From the NCBI RefSeq assembly GCF_022179805.1, contig NZ_BPUO01000003.1, forward strand, positions 186,001 through 250,000: a stretch of DNA of 64,000 nucleotides, in the 5' to 3' direction. Under the pieces are notes generated by a model. The model saw nothing but the letters and a program-made list of their open reading frames with translations. It was not told the origin of the DNA and searched no databases. Shown here piece after piece: positions 9,042 to 17,532 of the stretch. Every line of letters starts with the position of its first letter. The stretch's first letter is position 1. This DNA is from Cupriavidus pauculus. Lineage in GTDB: Bacteria; Pseudomonadota; Gammaproteobacteria; Burkholderiales; Burkholderiaceae. The translations under genes were made by a program, and so were the position numbers.

Positions 9042-9061
9042 TTTGTGTACGATATGCACAA
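9042..9061. promoter_or_regulatory. candidate GntR operator upstream of its own gene
   Basis: TTGTG (9043-9047) and CACAA (9057-9061) form a 19-bp imperfect dyad. It contains TTTGTGTACGA, found on the opposite strand at 6479-6489 in the permease promoter. Placement 47 bp before the gntR ATG suggests autoregulation. Confidence 0.5.
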
Positions 9062-9107
9062 TTTTTGTCATCACTCGCACCACACACCGCGAGATATCGT
9101 TCCGAAA

Positions 9108-9863
9108 ATGGCAACCCGACGCAAGAAAGCCGCCGATACCGAATCGGCTGGCTTGCAGGACGGCACCGATGCCGTGGCGGCCGACGCCGCTGAATCGTCC
9201 GTCAACGAAGGCATCTACCAGGACCTGCTGAACGCGATCATGGAACACCGGCTGCTGGCCGGTACCAAGCTCGTGGAAGAGCGGCTGTGCGAAGTCACGG
9301 GTGCCAGCCGGGCACGGATTCGCCAGGTGTTCGCGCGGCTGGCCCACGAGAAGCTGGTCACGCTGGTACCCAACCGTGGCGCGTTTATCTCCAGCCCCAG
9401 CATCGAGGAAGCGCGCCAGGTCTTCCAGGCGCGCCGGCTGGTGGAGCCCGAGCTGGCCGGCCTGCTGGCCACCACGGCCAGCGCCACCCAGATCCGCACG
9501 CTGCGCCGGCATATCAAGCAGGAAGACGATGCCCGTACCCGCGGCGACCGCGCGGCCGTGATCCGCCTGTCCGGCGAGTTCCATATCGTGCTGGCCGAGA
9601 TGGCGGGCAATGCGATCCTCGAAAAACTGATCCGCGAGATGGTGTCGCTGACCTGCCTGATCATCACGCTTTACGACCGGCCCGGTGCGCCAGCCTGCCC
9701 CGAGGACGAACACCGCGTGCTCGTCGACGCCATCGAGCAGCGCAATGCCGCCCAGGCACAGGCCATCATGTCCGAGCACCTGGCCCACATCGAAGGCTCG
9801 CTGGACCTGACCGTGCGCGAATCGGGCGCGCCCGATTTCTACAGCATCTTCAGCAAGGGCTGA
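9108..9863 (+). CDS. GntR-family (FadR subfamily) transcriptional regulator
   Basis: 251-residue regulator with an N-terminal winged helix-turn-helix (GIYQDLLNAIMEHRLLAGTKLVEERL, then ASRARIRQVFARLAHEKLVTLVPNRGAFI) and an all-helical FCD ligand domain from about residue 105. The FCD metal-ligand pattern is visible: Asp in QEDDARTRGD, His in GEFHIVLAEMAG, and the C-terminal DEHRVLVDAIEQRN and MSEHLAHIEG histidines. A 35-residue polar N-terminal extension precedes the DNA-binding domain. ATG 9108 is used because earlier in-frame codons fall in the operator region. It very likely represses the preceding permease-racemase unit, since its own promoter and theirs share an 11-bp motif. Confidence 0.9.
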   Translation: MATRRKKAADTESAGLQDGTDAVAADAAESSVNEGIYQDLLNAIMEHRLLAGTKLVEERLCEVTGASRARIRQVFARLAHEKLVTLVPNRGAFISSPSIEEARQVFQARRLVEPELAGLLATTASATQIRTLRRHIKQEDDARTRGDRAAVIRLSGEFHIVLAEMAGNAILEKLIREMVSLTCLIITLYDRPGAPACPEDEHRVLVDAIEQRNAAQAQAIMSEHLAHIEGSLDLTVRESGAPDFYSIFSKG

Positions 9864-9872
9864 TCCCGAACC

Positions 9873-10808
9873 ATGGACAAGCTGCTCGCGCTGCGGATGT
9901 ACGTCGAGACGGTGGATGCCAAGGGCTTCTCGGCTGCCGCGCGCCGCATGAACCTGGCCACGTCGTCGGTCACGCGCACGCTGGACGGCCTGGAGGCATC
10001 GCTTGGCGCGGTGCTGCTGAACCGGTCCACGCGGCAGGTGACGGTCACCGAGGCGGGGGCCAGCTACTACCAGCATGCGCGCCAGATCCTGGAAGCGGTG
10101 GCCGAAGCCGATGCATCGATTGCCGACCATGGCGACCAGCCCGTCGGGCAGCTACGCGTGTCGCTGCCCGTGGCGTTCGGGCGTTGCTGCATTTCGCCGT
10201 ACCTCGGTGCGTGGATGGCGCGCCATCCGCAGCTCGAACTCGATGTCGAACTGACCGACAGCATCGTCGATCTGCTCGGCGCGCGCGTGGACGTCTCCGT
10301 GCGGCTCGGCAGTGCGGCGGACTACGACAACGTGATCGCGCGCGAAGTCGGGCGCTTTCGGCGGCTGGTGGTCGCGAGTCCCGCTTACCTGGATCAGCAT
10401 GACGTGCCCGGCGAGCCGGCCGACCTGGTCAACCATCGCTGCCTGCGCTTCAGCTTCGGGGCGCGCGAGCAGGCATGGACGTTCCGCCGCCACGATACCG
10501 ACACCGCCACCGACGCAGATCCGCTTGCAGTCCCCGTCAACGGCCATTTCCGCAGCAACAACATCGAGGTACTGCGCGACATGGCGCTGGCGGGCGGCGG
10601 CATTGCGCTGCTGCCCGACTGGCTGGTCGATGGCGATATCGCCGCGGGCCGGCTGCGCGTGCTGTTCGACGACTGGTCGGTCACGCCGAACCAGTCCAGC
10701 TCGGTCGTCACCGCGCTGTACCTGCCGAACCAGCGCGGCTCGCGTCGCATCGCGGCCTTCCTCGACTTTCTGGCATCGCTGCCCGGCCCGACGGCAACGC
10801 GCGACTGA
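9873..10808 (+). CDS. LysR-family transcriptional regulator
   Basis: 311-residue regulator. The winged helix-turn-helix occupies residues 1-60 (LRMYVETVDAKGFSAAARRM then SSVTRTLDGLEASLGAVLLNR) and the periplasmic-binding-protein-like effector domain about 90-300, with GRLRV/GQLRVSLP at its start and ALAGGGIALLPDWLV near the end. It belongs to the common group close to DsdC/CrgA-like regulators with the motif NRSTRQVTVTEAG. It lies 9 bp after gntR on the same strand and about 100 bp before an MFS exporter, its probable target. The intergenic region carries TTGCG/CGCAA dyads that could be its operator. The effector is unknown. Confidence 0.92.
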   Translation: MDKLLALRMYVETVDAKGFSAAARRMNLATSSVTRTLDGLEASLGAVLLNRSTRQVTVTEAGASYYQHARQILEAVAEADASIADHGDQPVGQLRVSLPVAFGRCCISPYLGAWMARHPQLELDVELTDSIVDLLGARVDVSVRLGSAADYDNVIAREVGRFRRLVVASPAYLDQHDVPGEPADLVNHRCLRFSFGAREQAWTFRRHDTDTATDADPLAVPVNGHFRSNNIEVLRDMALAGGGIALLPDWLVDGDIAAGRLRVLFDDWSVTPNQSSSVVTALYLPNQRGSRRIAAFLDFLASLPGPTATRD

Positions 10809-10825
10809 TTGCGGCATCGCACGCT

Positions 10826-10854
10826 TTGCGCGGGGCGCAACGCTGAGTTGCGCC
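10826..10854. promoter_or_regulatory. overlapping TTGCG/CGCAA dyads, possible LysR operator
   Basis: TTGCG-N5-CGCAA (10826-10840) is a 15-bp T-N11-A-type palindrome as bound by LysR proteins. It overlaps a second dyad, GGCGCAAC/GTTGCGCC (10834-10854). It lies between the lysR gene and the MFS gene. The second dyad could also act as an RNA hairpin; there is no T run. Confidence 0.4.
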
Positions 10855-10910
10855 GCATTGTGCTTCCCGCAACGCCGCGCGGCACCTACGCTCTGGACAC
10901 ACGTAAACAC

Positions 10911-12119
10911 ATGTCCAGAGTCATGCAAACCCAAACCTCTCCCAACGTAGCGTCTCCCGGCGTCGCGCCGATGTCCGGCGCGCTGGTCGCCCTGTTCTCG
11001 CTGTGCGCCGGCGTACTGGTGGCCAACCTCTACTACGCGCAGCCCATCATCGAGCTGATCGCGCCGGCCGTGGGCCTGTCCGCGCAGAGCGCCAGCATCA
11101 TCGTGTCGCTGACCCAGATCGGCTATGCGATCGGGCTGTTCTTCCTGGTGCCGCTGGCCGACCTGCTCGAAAACCGCCGCCTGCTTGCCATCAGCGGCAT
11201 CGCTGCCGCCATGAGCCTGGTCGGCGCCGCGCTCTCGTCGCATCCCGGCCCGTTCCTGCTGGTATCGCTGCTGCTGGGCCTGAGTTCGGTCAGCGTGCAG
11301 ATCCTGATTCCGCTGGCCGCGCACCTGGCGCCCGAGGCGCTGCGTGGCCGTACTGTCGGCACGATCATGGGCGGCCTGCTGTCCGGCATCCTGCTGTCGC
11401 GTCCGCTGTCCAGCATGGCGGCCCAGTTCCTGGGCTGGCGCGCAGTGTTCCTGGTGGCAGCCGCGATGACGCTGGTCACCGTGGCCATCATCATGATCAC
11501 GCTGCCGCGCCGCGTGCCCCAGCACCGCGCCAGCTACGGCAGCCTGCTGGCCTCGTTGTGGCATCTGTTCACGCGCTACGCCGTCCTGCGCCAGCGCGCG
11601 CTGCTGCAGGGCCTGCTGTTTGCCGCGTTCAGCCTGTTCTGGACCGCCGTACCGCTGGAACTGGCCAGCCGCCATGGGCTGTCCCAGTCGCAGATCGGCA
11701 TCTTCGCGCTGGTCGGTGCGCTGGGCGCCGTGGCCGCTCCCATCGCGGGACGGCTCGCCGATGCCGGCCACACCCGCGTGGCGTCGTTCGCGGCACTGAT
11801 CGCCGCCGTGCTGTCGTTCATGCCCGGCCTCGTGGACGGTCCGGCCGGGCTGTACGGCCTGGCGCTGACCGGCGTCGTGCTCGACTTCGCGGTGCAGATG
11901 AACATGGTGCTGGGCCAGCGCGCGGTCTACGCGCTCGACGCCCACAGCCGCGCTCGCCTGAACGCGCTGTACATGACGGCGATCTTCGCCGGCGGCGCGG
12001 TGGGCTCGGCCGCCGCCAGCGCGCTGTACACGCATGCCGGCTGGCACGGCGTGGTGGCTGCTGGCAGCGGGCTGGCCGTGGTCGCGCTCGTGGTGCTGCT
12101 CGTGACGTCGAAACGCTGA
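10911..12119 (+). CDS. MFS transporter, drug/metabolite efflux type
   Basis: 402-residue inner-membrane protein with twelve predicted helices. The N-terminal half carries NLYYAQPIIELIAPAVGL and the loop motif LVPLADLLENRRLL, as in the large group of LysR-linked bacterial exporters; the C-terminal half has GRLADAGHTR between helices 8 and 9. Export of a small organic compound is likely but no substrate can be read from sequence. Starts are ambiguous: ATG 10911 or ATG 10923, neither with a good ribosome site. It follows a lysR gene on the same strand with a dyad-rich spacer. An 8-bp inverted repeat (12124-12131 with 12170-12177) after the stop may help end the transcript. Confidence 0.88.
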   Translation: MSRVMQTQTSPNVASPGVAPMSGALVALFSLCAGVLVANLYYAQPIIELIAPAVGLSAQSASIIVSLTQIGYAIGLFFLVPLADLLENRRLLAISGIAAAMSLVGAALSSHPGPFLLVSLLLGLSSVSVQILIPLAAHLAPEALRGRTVGTIMGGLLSGILLSRPLSSMAAQFLGWRAVFLVAAAMTLVTVAIIMITLPRRVPQHRASYGSLLASLWHLFTRYAVLRQRALLQGLLFAAFSLFWTAVPLELASRHGLSQSQIGIFALVGALGAVAAPIAGRLADAGHTRVASFAALIAAVLSFMPGLVDGPAGLYGLALTGVVLDFAVQMNMVLGQRAVYALDAHSRARLNALYMTAIFAGGAVGSAAASALYTHAGWHGVVAAGSGLAVVALVVLLVTSKR

Positions 12120-12257
12120 TCACATGGACTGTAGCCCCGCCGACAGCGTATGCGCAGACAGTGTGGCCGCAGTCCATCAGGACTGAATTGAACTTTGCAC
12201 GACCGTTTCATAGACTCCAGCGCAACGTTGTTCGATCCGACGCATGGAGAGTTGCCG

Positions 12258-13033
12258 ATGAAAGACGTGCTCGCACACATCATGCGCAGGAAGCTGGCCT
12301 ACGCCAGGCTGCCGCTATTCGATCGCATGCGCGATCAGAGCCTGCCGCCACAGACACGGCTGGCCTTCATGCGCGGCTTCGCGTTCTTCGTCATGGCGTT
12401 TGGCGACCTGAACCGCTACGTCCTGCGCCGCGATCCACCGCGCGACGCGTATCAGGAACAGGTCAACGCCCACACGTACGAAGACGACCACCACTGGCCC
12501 TGGTATCTCGAAGACTTCGAGGAACTTGGCTGGGACCATGCCACGTCGGCCACCGATGCCATGCGCATGCTCTGGAGCGAAGACACGCACCGCAGCCGCG
12601 TGCTGATGTACGACCTGTGCGCCATCGTGGCCGATGCCCAGGGCCCGGAACGCCTGGCCGTGATCGAGGCCATCGAGGAAACCGGCAACGTGCTCTTTTC
12701 GCTCACCACGCCGCTGGCCGAGGCCGTCCAGTTGCGCATCGGCGCCGAACTGCGCTACCTGGGCGCCTACCACTTCGCGCTCGAATCGGGCCACATGCAG
12801 CACGCCGACCACCGCGCGCTGGCCAGCATCACGCTGAACGGCAACACTGCATCGCACTGGTCGACCGCGTCTTCGAGACGTTCACCGCCTGGACCCACGA
12901 GGCAGCCGGGCAGATCGACCTCGCCGCGGCCTGCCCGCCATATCGTCCATGCTGGTCGGCGGGGTTTTCCCGCACTGTCCCGTCAAGCAAAAAGGATGTC
13001 CCGGATAGTCAAACCGTAAGCCCCCATTCCTAG
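12258..13033 (+). pseudogene. heme-oxygenase-like/TenA-type fold protein, frameshifted
   Basis: A well-formed start (ATG 12258 after GGAGAG) opens a helical protein rich in His, Glu and Trp (YEDDHHWPWYLEDFEELGW; FALESGHMQHADH), reminiscent of the di-iron or TenA/PqqC-like helical bundle superfamily. At about 12838-12848 the frame turns into low-complexity sequence (SSRRSPPGPTRQPGRS), while the +1 frame continues with a natural helix (ALVDRVFETFTAWTHEA) to a stop at 13031-13033. So the gene appears to carry a one-base frameshift near its 3' end; the unshifted frame stops at 13019. It could be a genuine lesion or a sequencing error. Function is unknown. Confidence 0.6.
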
Positions 13034-13041
13034 ATACTTCG
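12976..13041 (+). promoter_or_regulatory. AraC-regulated promoter (copy A) with 21-bp direct repeats
   Basis: TGTCCCG begins at 12976 and again at 12997, exactly 21 bp apart. GTCCCGGATAGTCAAA is followed after 19 bp by GATACTTCG (13033-13041), which contains a -10-like GATACT. The whole arrangement is matched at 17431-17496. The -35 position is poor and is overlapped by the second repeat, as in activator-dependent promoters. It lies about 50 bp before the MFS gene. Confidence 0.65.
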
Positions 13042-13090
13042 CTCGTCGCAGCCTGACCGCGAACGGTACAGGTATCTAGGAGATGGTGTC

Positions 13091-14407
13091 ATGTCGGGAC
13101 TTCGTTCCACGCATCCTCAAACATCGGCCGGCACCCGCCGCGCCTCGCGCCACTATCCGTGGCTGGTTTTTGCGCTGAGCTTCGGCCTGCTGCTGAGCGA
13201 CTACATGTCGCGGCAGGTGCTCAATGCGCTGTTTCCGCTGCTCAAGGCCGAATGGGCGCTCAGTGATGCCAGCCTTGGCGCACTGGGCGGCGTGGTGGCG
13301 CTGATGGTGGGCCTGCTGACGCTGCCGCTGTCGATCCTGGCAGACCGCTGGGGCCGCGTGCGCAGCCTGACGCTGATGGCCGCGCTGTGGAGCCTGGCCA
13401 CGCTGGGCTGCGCGGTGGCCAGTTCGTATGGCGAGATGTTCGTTGCCCGGCTCTGCGTGGGCATCGGCGAAGCCGCCTACGGCAGCGTGGGCATCGCCTT
13501 GGTCCTGTCCGTCTTTCCGCGCCACCTGCGCGCCAGTCTCAGTGCCGCATTCATCGCCGGCGGCGCGTTCGGATCGGTGCTGGGCATGGCGCTGGGCGGC
13601 CTGATCTCGGCCTGGCTCGGCTGGCGTTTCGCGTTTGCGGGCATGGCGCTGTTCGGACTGGTGATGGTGGGCTTCTATCGCCTCGTCGTCACCGAGCCGC
13701 GCCTGCAGGCCCAGCGTGCCGCACTGGGCGAGCCAGCCACTGTCGAAGCCCCACGTGGCGCCATGCCGCTGCGTGCGCTGTGCAACGCGCTGTTCGCGTC
13801 ACGATCCATCCTGTGCGCCTATGCGGGCAGCGCGCTGCAACTGCTGGTCATGGGGTCGCTGCTGGCGTGGATGCCGAGCTACCTGGGCCGCTACTACGCG
13901 ATGAGCACCGAGCATGCCGGCCTAGGCGCCGCGGGCTTCGTGCTGGCAGGTGGTGCCGGCATGATCGTGTGCGGCGCACTGACCGACCGCGTGGCACGCA
14001 CCAGGCCCGCACGCAAATGGCTGATGGCCGTGACGTACAGCGTGCTCTGCTTCGTACTGCTGGGCGCCGCGTTCCATCTGCCGCCGGGCACCGCGCAACT
14101 GGCACTGGTGGCGGCCGGCATGATGCTGGCCGGCGGCAGCGCGGGCCCGGCCAGCGCCGCCGTGGCCAACCTCACCGATCCCAGCATCCACGCCAGCGCG
14201 TTCGCCACGCTGACGCTGGCCAACAACCTGCTTGGCCTGGCGCCGGGACCGTTCTTCACAGGCGTGCTGGCCGATCACATCGGCCTGGCCGCCGCGCTGC
14301 AGTGGCTGCCGCTGACCGGCCTGATCGCCGCCTTCTGCTTCCTGGCCGGCCGCCGCACCTACGCGGCGGACGTGCAACGGCTAGGCCAGCGCCGCCGCTC
14401 CGCGTGA
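13091..14407 (+). CDS. MFS transporter (organic anion uptake type)
   Basis: 438-residue inner-membrane permease with twelve predicted helices. It has LSDYMSRQVLNALFPLLK in helix 1, the loop 2-3 motif LADRWGRVRS, and RLCVGIGEAAYGS in helix 4, a pattern of spinster-like/ACS-like uptake carriers of organic acids. ATG 13091 follows AGGAG. The next genes are a serine hydrolase and a porin on the same strand with short gaps, so the unit looks like porin to permease to enzyme for one carbon source. Its promoter shares its unusual architecture with that of the BKACE gene, linking it to the AraC regulator at 16396. Confidence 0.9.
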   Translation: MSGLRSTHPQTSAGTRRASRHYPWLVFALSFGLLLSDYMSRQVLNALFPLLKAEWALSDASLGALGGVVALMVGLLTLPLSILADRWGRVRSLTLMAALWSLATLGCAVASSYGEMFVARLCVGIGEAAYGSVGIALVLSVFPRHLRASLSAAFIAGGAFGSVLGMALGGLISAWLGWRFAFAGMALFGLVMVGFYRLVVTEPRLQAQRAALGEPATVEAPRGAMPLRALCNALFASRSILCAYAGSALQLLVMGSLLAWMPSYLGRYYAMSTEHAGLGAAGFVLAGGAGMIVCGALTDRVARTRPARKWLMAVTYSVLCFVLLGAAFHLPPGTAQLALVAAGMMLAGGSAGPASAAVANLTDPSIHASAFATLTLANNLLGLAPGPFFTGVLADHIGLAAALQWLPLTGLIAAFCFLAGRRTYAADVQRLGQRRRSA

Positions 14408-14443
14408 ATGCGGCGACACCGTTCCAAACCCGTCGAGAACAAC

Positions 14444-15046
14444 ATGTCCCTGTCCCCCGCCTTGTCCCCCGATACCACCGTGTTGCTGGTGCCCGGCCTG
14501 CGCGAATACGTGCCCGACCACTGGCAGACCCTGCTGCAGGCCGATCTGCACGCCATGCGGCAACCCGTTGCGTCGGTGTCGCCGCTCGAACACGACAAGC
14601 TCAGTTGCGGCGCGCGCATCGCGGCACTCGACCGTGCACTTGCCGCCATCGACGGCCCGGTGCTGCTGGCCGCGCACAGTGCCGGCGTGATGATCACCGG
14701 GCATTGGGCCCGGCAATTGCATCGCCACCTGGCACCCGGCAAGATCGTTGGCGCATTGCTGGCCACCCCCGCCGACCTGGAATCACCCATGCCCACCGGC
14801 TACCCTGAAATCGACACGCTGGCGCACCACGGCTGGCTGCCGGTGCCACGCACGCCGCTGCCGTTCCCCACATTGCTCGCCGCCAGCCGCAACGATCCGC
14901 TCGCATCGTACGAACGCGCTGCCGGCATGGCACGCGACTGGGGCAGCGCAATAGTGGACCTGGGCCACGTCGGCCATCTGAACCCAGCCGCCGGCTTCGG
15001 TCCGTGGCCCGACGCCATGCCATTGCTGGCGCGGCTGGCACGCTGA
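14444..15046 (+). CDS. RBBP9/YdeN-type alpha/beta serine hydrolase
   Basis: 200-residue cytoplasmic hydrolase of the RBBP9 (DUF452-like, PF06821) family. The nucleophile elbow is AAHSAG (Ser79), with VPGLREYVPDHWQTLL at the oxyanion strand; an Asp in SRNDPLASYE and the C-terminal His in LGHVGHLN complete the triad. Family members are small esterases of mostly unknown substrate. ATG 14444 is preceded by CGAGAA. An earlier ATG at 14408 overlaps the MFS stop region and adds unconserved residues. It lies between an MFS uptake carrier and a porin, so ester cleavage of the imported compound is a reasonable guess. Confidence 0.88.
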   Translation: MSLSPALSPDTTVLLVPGLREYVPDHWQTLLQADLHAMRQPVASVSPLEHDKLSCGARIAALDRALAAIDGPVLLAAHSAGVMITGHWARQLHRHLAPGKIVGALLATPADLESPMPTGYPEIDTLAHHGWLPVPRTPLPFPTLLAASRNDPLASYERAAGMARDWGSAIVDLGHVGHLNPAAGFGPWPDAMPLLARLAR

Positions 15047-15118
15047 AACGCGCCCTCGCATCCCCCCATTACCCACGCAGCAAACCCTCAAAACACAAGA
15101 CCACACGGAGACAGTTTC

Positions 15119-16282
15119 ATGAATTACAAGGGCATGGCCGCGGCCGTACTGCTCACCTGCATGGGCGGCGCCTTCGCGCAATCGAACGTCACGCTGTATG
15201 GCGTGGCCGACATCAACGTCGAATATGTGAATCACCTTGGCGCCGTGCCCACGGCGGCCAACGGCTTCAACCCGGGGCCATCCAACAACGCATACCGCAT
15301 GAACTCGGGCGGCATGGCCGGCTCGCGCTGGGGCATGCGTGGCACCGAGGACCTGGGCGGTGGCCTGAAGGGTCTGTTCGTGCTGGAAAGCGGCTTCAAC
15401 CTGGACAGCGGCACGATGCAGCAGAGCGGCCGCCTGTTTGGGCGCCAGGCATTCGTGGGCGTGCAGAAAGCGGCCATCGGGCAGATCAGCCTGGGCCGCC
15501 AGTACACGTCGATGTTCGAGGCGCTGGCCAATTTCTCGCCCACCGCGTACGCCACGCAATACGAACCGGTGGTGCTGCAATCGGGCGCCAACTTCCGCGA
15601 GGACAACACCATCAAGTACACGGGACAGTTCGGGCCGGTGACCGCGCTGGCGCACTGGTCGTTCGGCACAGGCCTGGCGCTGCCGGCATCGGTGGGCATC
15701 CCCACGCCAATCGGCGGCAACGGCGAAGTGCCGGGCGCGTTCCGTCGCGACACCGCGTATGGCGCCGCCGTGGCGTATTCGGGCGGCCCGTTTGGCGTGA
15801 CGGTTGGCTACGACCAGTGGAATCCCACCATCGGCGCCAGCAGCGGCACCATGCGCAAGGCCGCGGTGGGCGCCAGCTACACAGTGAACAACACCGTGAA
15901 GATCATGGGCGGCTACCGCTGGGGACAGAACAAGAACGCGGCGGGCAGCATCATCCAGCGCGATGATTTCTACTGGATCGGCGCCAACTACCAGGTCACG
16001 CCGGCGGTTGGCCTGACGCTCGAATACAACTACGACGACATGAAGAACCTGTTCGGCGCCAACGCCCCGAACCCGTGGCAGATTGCCTTCGTGGCCAACT
16101 ATTCGTTCTCCAAGCGCACGGACCTCTACCTGTCCACGGCCTACGCCAAGAACGCCGGCCTGATGCTCGAATCGCTGGGCACGGTCTACGCCAACAGCCT
16201 GTCGCTGGGCAACAGCTACGCGCTGGCCAACGGCCAGAGCAACATGCTTGGCGTGGCCGTGGGCATTCGCCACAAGTTCTGA
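15119..16282 (+). CDS. Gram-negative general porin (Burkholderia/Neisseria type)
   Basis: 387-residue outer-membrane porin. A signal peptide ends in GGAFAQ, and the mature protein starts SNVTLYGVADINVEYVNH, the standard start of porin_4 family 16-strand trimers. SRWGMRGTEDLGGGLKGLFVLESGF and GRLFGRQAFVGVQ follow as in the family, and the chain ends in IRHKF with the C-terminal Phe needed for Bam assembly. ATG 15119 follows GGAGAC. It is the third gene of the MFS-hydrolase-porin run, about 70 bp after the hydrolase, and ends before a strong terminator at 16355. Selectivity is not predictable, but context suggests entry of the compound degraded by this locus. Confidence 0.95.
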   Translation: MNYKGMAAAVLLTCMGGAFAQSNVTLYGVADINVEYVNHLGAVPTAANGFNPGPSNNAYRMNSGGMAGSRWGMRGTEDLGGGLKGLFVLESGFNLDSGTMQQSGRLFGRQAFVGVQKAAIGQISLGRQYTSMFEALANFSPTAYATQYEPVVLQSGANFREDNTIKYTGQFGPVTALAHWSFGTGLALPASVGIPTPIGGNGEVPGAFRRDTAYGAAVAYSGGPFGVTVGYDQWNPTIGASSGTMRKAAVGASYTVNNTVKIMGGYRWGQNKNAAGSIIQRDDFYWIGANYQVTPAVGLTLEYNYDDMKNLFGANAPNPWQIAFVANYSFSKRTDLYLSTAYAKNAGLMLESLGTVYANSLSLGNSYALANGQSNMLGVAVGIRHKF

Positions 16283-16354
16283 GTTCATGCGGGGGACGGC
16301 GCTGCCGCCTGGATGAACGCGTACCCCTTGGGTGGCACGCGCCGCGCTTCGTTT

Positions 16355-16392
16355 GGCCACACCGGCATTGCGTGCCGGCGTGGCCTTTTTTG
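16355..16392 (+). terminator. intrinsic terminator after the porin
   Basis: GGCCACACCGGCA (16355-16367) pairs with TGCCGGCGTGGCC (16373-16385), leaving a short loop, followed by a run of T. It ends the porin transcript and abuts the stop of the convergent araC gene. Confidence 0.85.
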
Positions 16393-16395
16393 CTG

Positions 16396-17415
16396 TCAGG
16401 CGTCGGCATCGTCCGGCGTGCCGTGTCCGGCCCGCCACTTCGACACGCTGCAGCCGAACCGCGCCGCAAACCAGCGCGAGAACGCGCTCAGCGACGAGAA
16501 GCCCAGCAGGGTAGCCACCTCCGACAACGGCCGCGCGCGGTTGGCGATATAGCGAGTGGCCAGGCTGGCACGCGCCTCGTTGACGATATCGGAATAGGTC
16601 ACGCCATCCTGCGCCAGCCAGCGATGCACGGTGCGACGGTCCACGCCGAGCTGCTGCGCCACGCGGTCCACCGAGCACATGCCGCTTGGCAGCAGCGCAT
16701 GCACGAGCTTGCGCACCTTGTCGGTCATGCTGGTGTCCGACTGCGCCAGCAGCGTGCCCAGGTAGCGCTTCACCTGCTGCGCCATCACCGGATCGTACGA
16801 AGGCAGCGGCGCCTCCAGGTCGCTCGCCACGCAGACGATACCGTCGAAGTCCTGGCTGTACAGCGCCGGCATGCCAAACACGCGCAGGCAGGTGGTCTGG
16901 CTGTCGGGCGCCGTATGCGTGAAGCAGATGCTGCGCGGGCGCCATGCCGGCCCCAGGAACAGCGTGAGCATGCGGAACATCACCCCCGCCGCCAGTTCCG
17001 TGGCCTGCCGCGACGCGCCGCCCGTATCGGTCAGGATATGCAGCCGGATCAGCACAATGTCGTCGATCTCTTCCACGCGCATGGCCAGCGCCTCGTTCTG
17101 CAGGCCCATGTACCGCACCATCGACTCCAGCGCGCGCCGCAGCGTGGGTTCCTCGCGCACCACGAACGCCAGCGGCCCCAGGTTCGAGAACTGCCGCAGC
17201 TCGGCCATGCGCAGCCCGAAGTCGTCCACGTTTGCAGCGCTGGCCGATGCCTCCAGCAGCCGGTCCACCAGCGCCGCCGGAATGCGGATATCGGGGTCCA
17301 GCAGCGCGTTGCGGCTGATCCTGGCGGCACGCAGCATCTGGTGGGGATCGAGCCCCACAGCCCGCGCCACATCCACGTAGTTGGTCAGGCTCGCGCTGCG
17401 CAGAAAGTAGGACAT
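16396..17415 (-). CDS. AraC-family regulator with Arabinose_bd-type N-domain
   Basis: 339-residue regulator. Residues 15-200 match the AraC_binding/Arabinose_bd (PF12625) domain of OruR/ArgR-like activators (LTNYVDVARAVGLDPHQML, FGLRMAELRQFSNLGPL). The C-terminal 100 residues form the double helix-turn-helix (SVDRVAQQLGVDRRTVHRWL and LSEVATLLGFSSLSAFSRWFAARFG). It is divergent from the BKACE gene, and the 21-bp-spaced repeats at 17431-17460 lie just upstream of its ATG, allowing autoregulation. The same repeat layout occurs at 12976 before the MFS-hydrolase-porin operon, so it likely activates both. A paralogue is at 26274. Confidence 0.93.
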   Translation of the reverse strand: MSYFLRSASLTNYVDVARAVGLDPHQMLRAARISRNALLDPDIRIPAALVDRLLEASASAANVDDFGLRMAELRQFSNLGPLAFVVREEPTLRRALESMVRYMGLQNEALAMRVEEIDDIVLIRLHILTDTGGASRQATELAAGVMFRMLTLFLGPAWRPRSICFTHTAPDSQTTCLRVFGMPALYSQDFDGIVCVASDLEAPLPSYDPVMAQQVKRYLGTLLAQSDTSMTDKVRKLVHALLPSGMCSVDRVAQQLGVDRRTVHRWLAQDGVTYSDIVNEARASLATRYIANRARPLSEVATLLGFSSLSAFSRWFAARFGCSVSKWRAGHGTPDDADA

Positions 17416-17430
17416 CGTGTTTTCCCGGAG

Positions 17431-17496
17431 TGTCCCGAAATGTAAATCCAGCGTCCCCGATCGTCAAATTGCCGCGCACCGTTCGCCGATACTTCG
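17431..17496 (+). promoter_or_regulatory. AraC-regulated promoter (copy B) with 21-bp direct repeats
   Basis: TGTCCCG at 17431 and CGTCCCC at 17452 are 21 bp apart. GTCCCCGATCGTCAAA is followed after 19 bp by GATACTTCG, so spacing is identical to copy A at 12976. It drives the BKACE gene, whose ATG lies about 37 bp beyond the -10, and could also control the divergent araC. Confidence 0.65.
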
Positions 17497-17532
17497 GGCA
17501 CTGGCACACACCCTACAAAACAGGAGACACAG

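Noticed and set aside
11003..12800. Long + strand frame overlapping the MFS exporter
   Set aside because: It is an out-of-frame shadow; only its last part (about 12845-13033) matters because it contains the displaced end of the frameshifted gene.
14783..17509. Very long open frame antisense to hydrolase and porin
   Set aside because: It spans several well-supported genes and intergenic signals, has no domain of its own, and includes the terminator at 16355.
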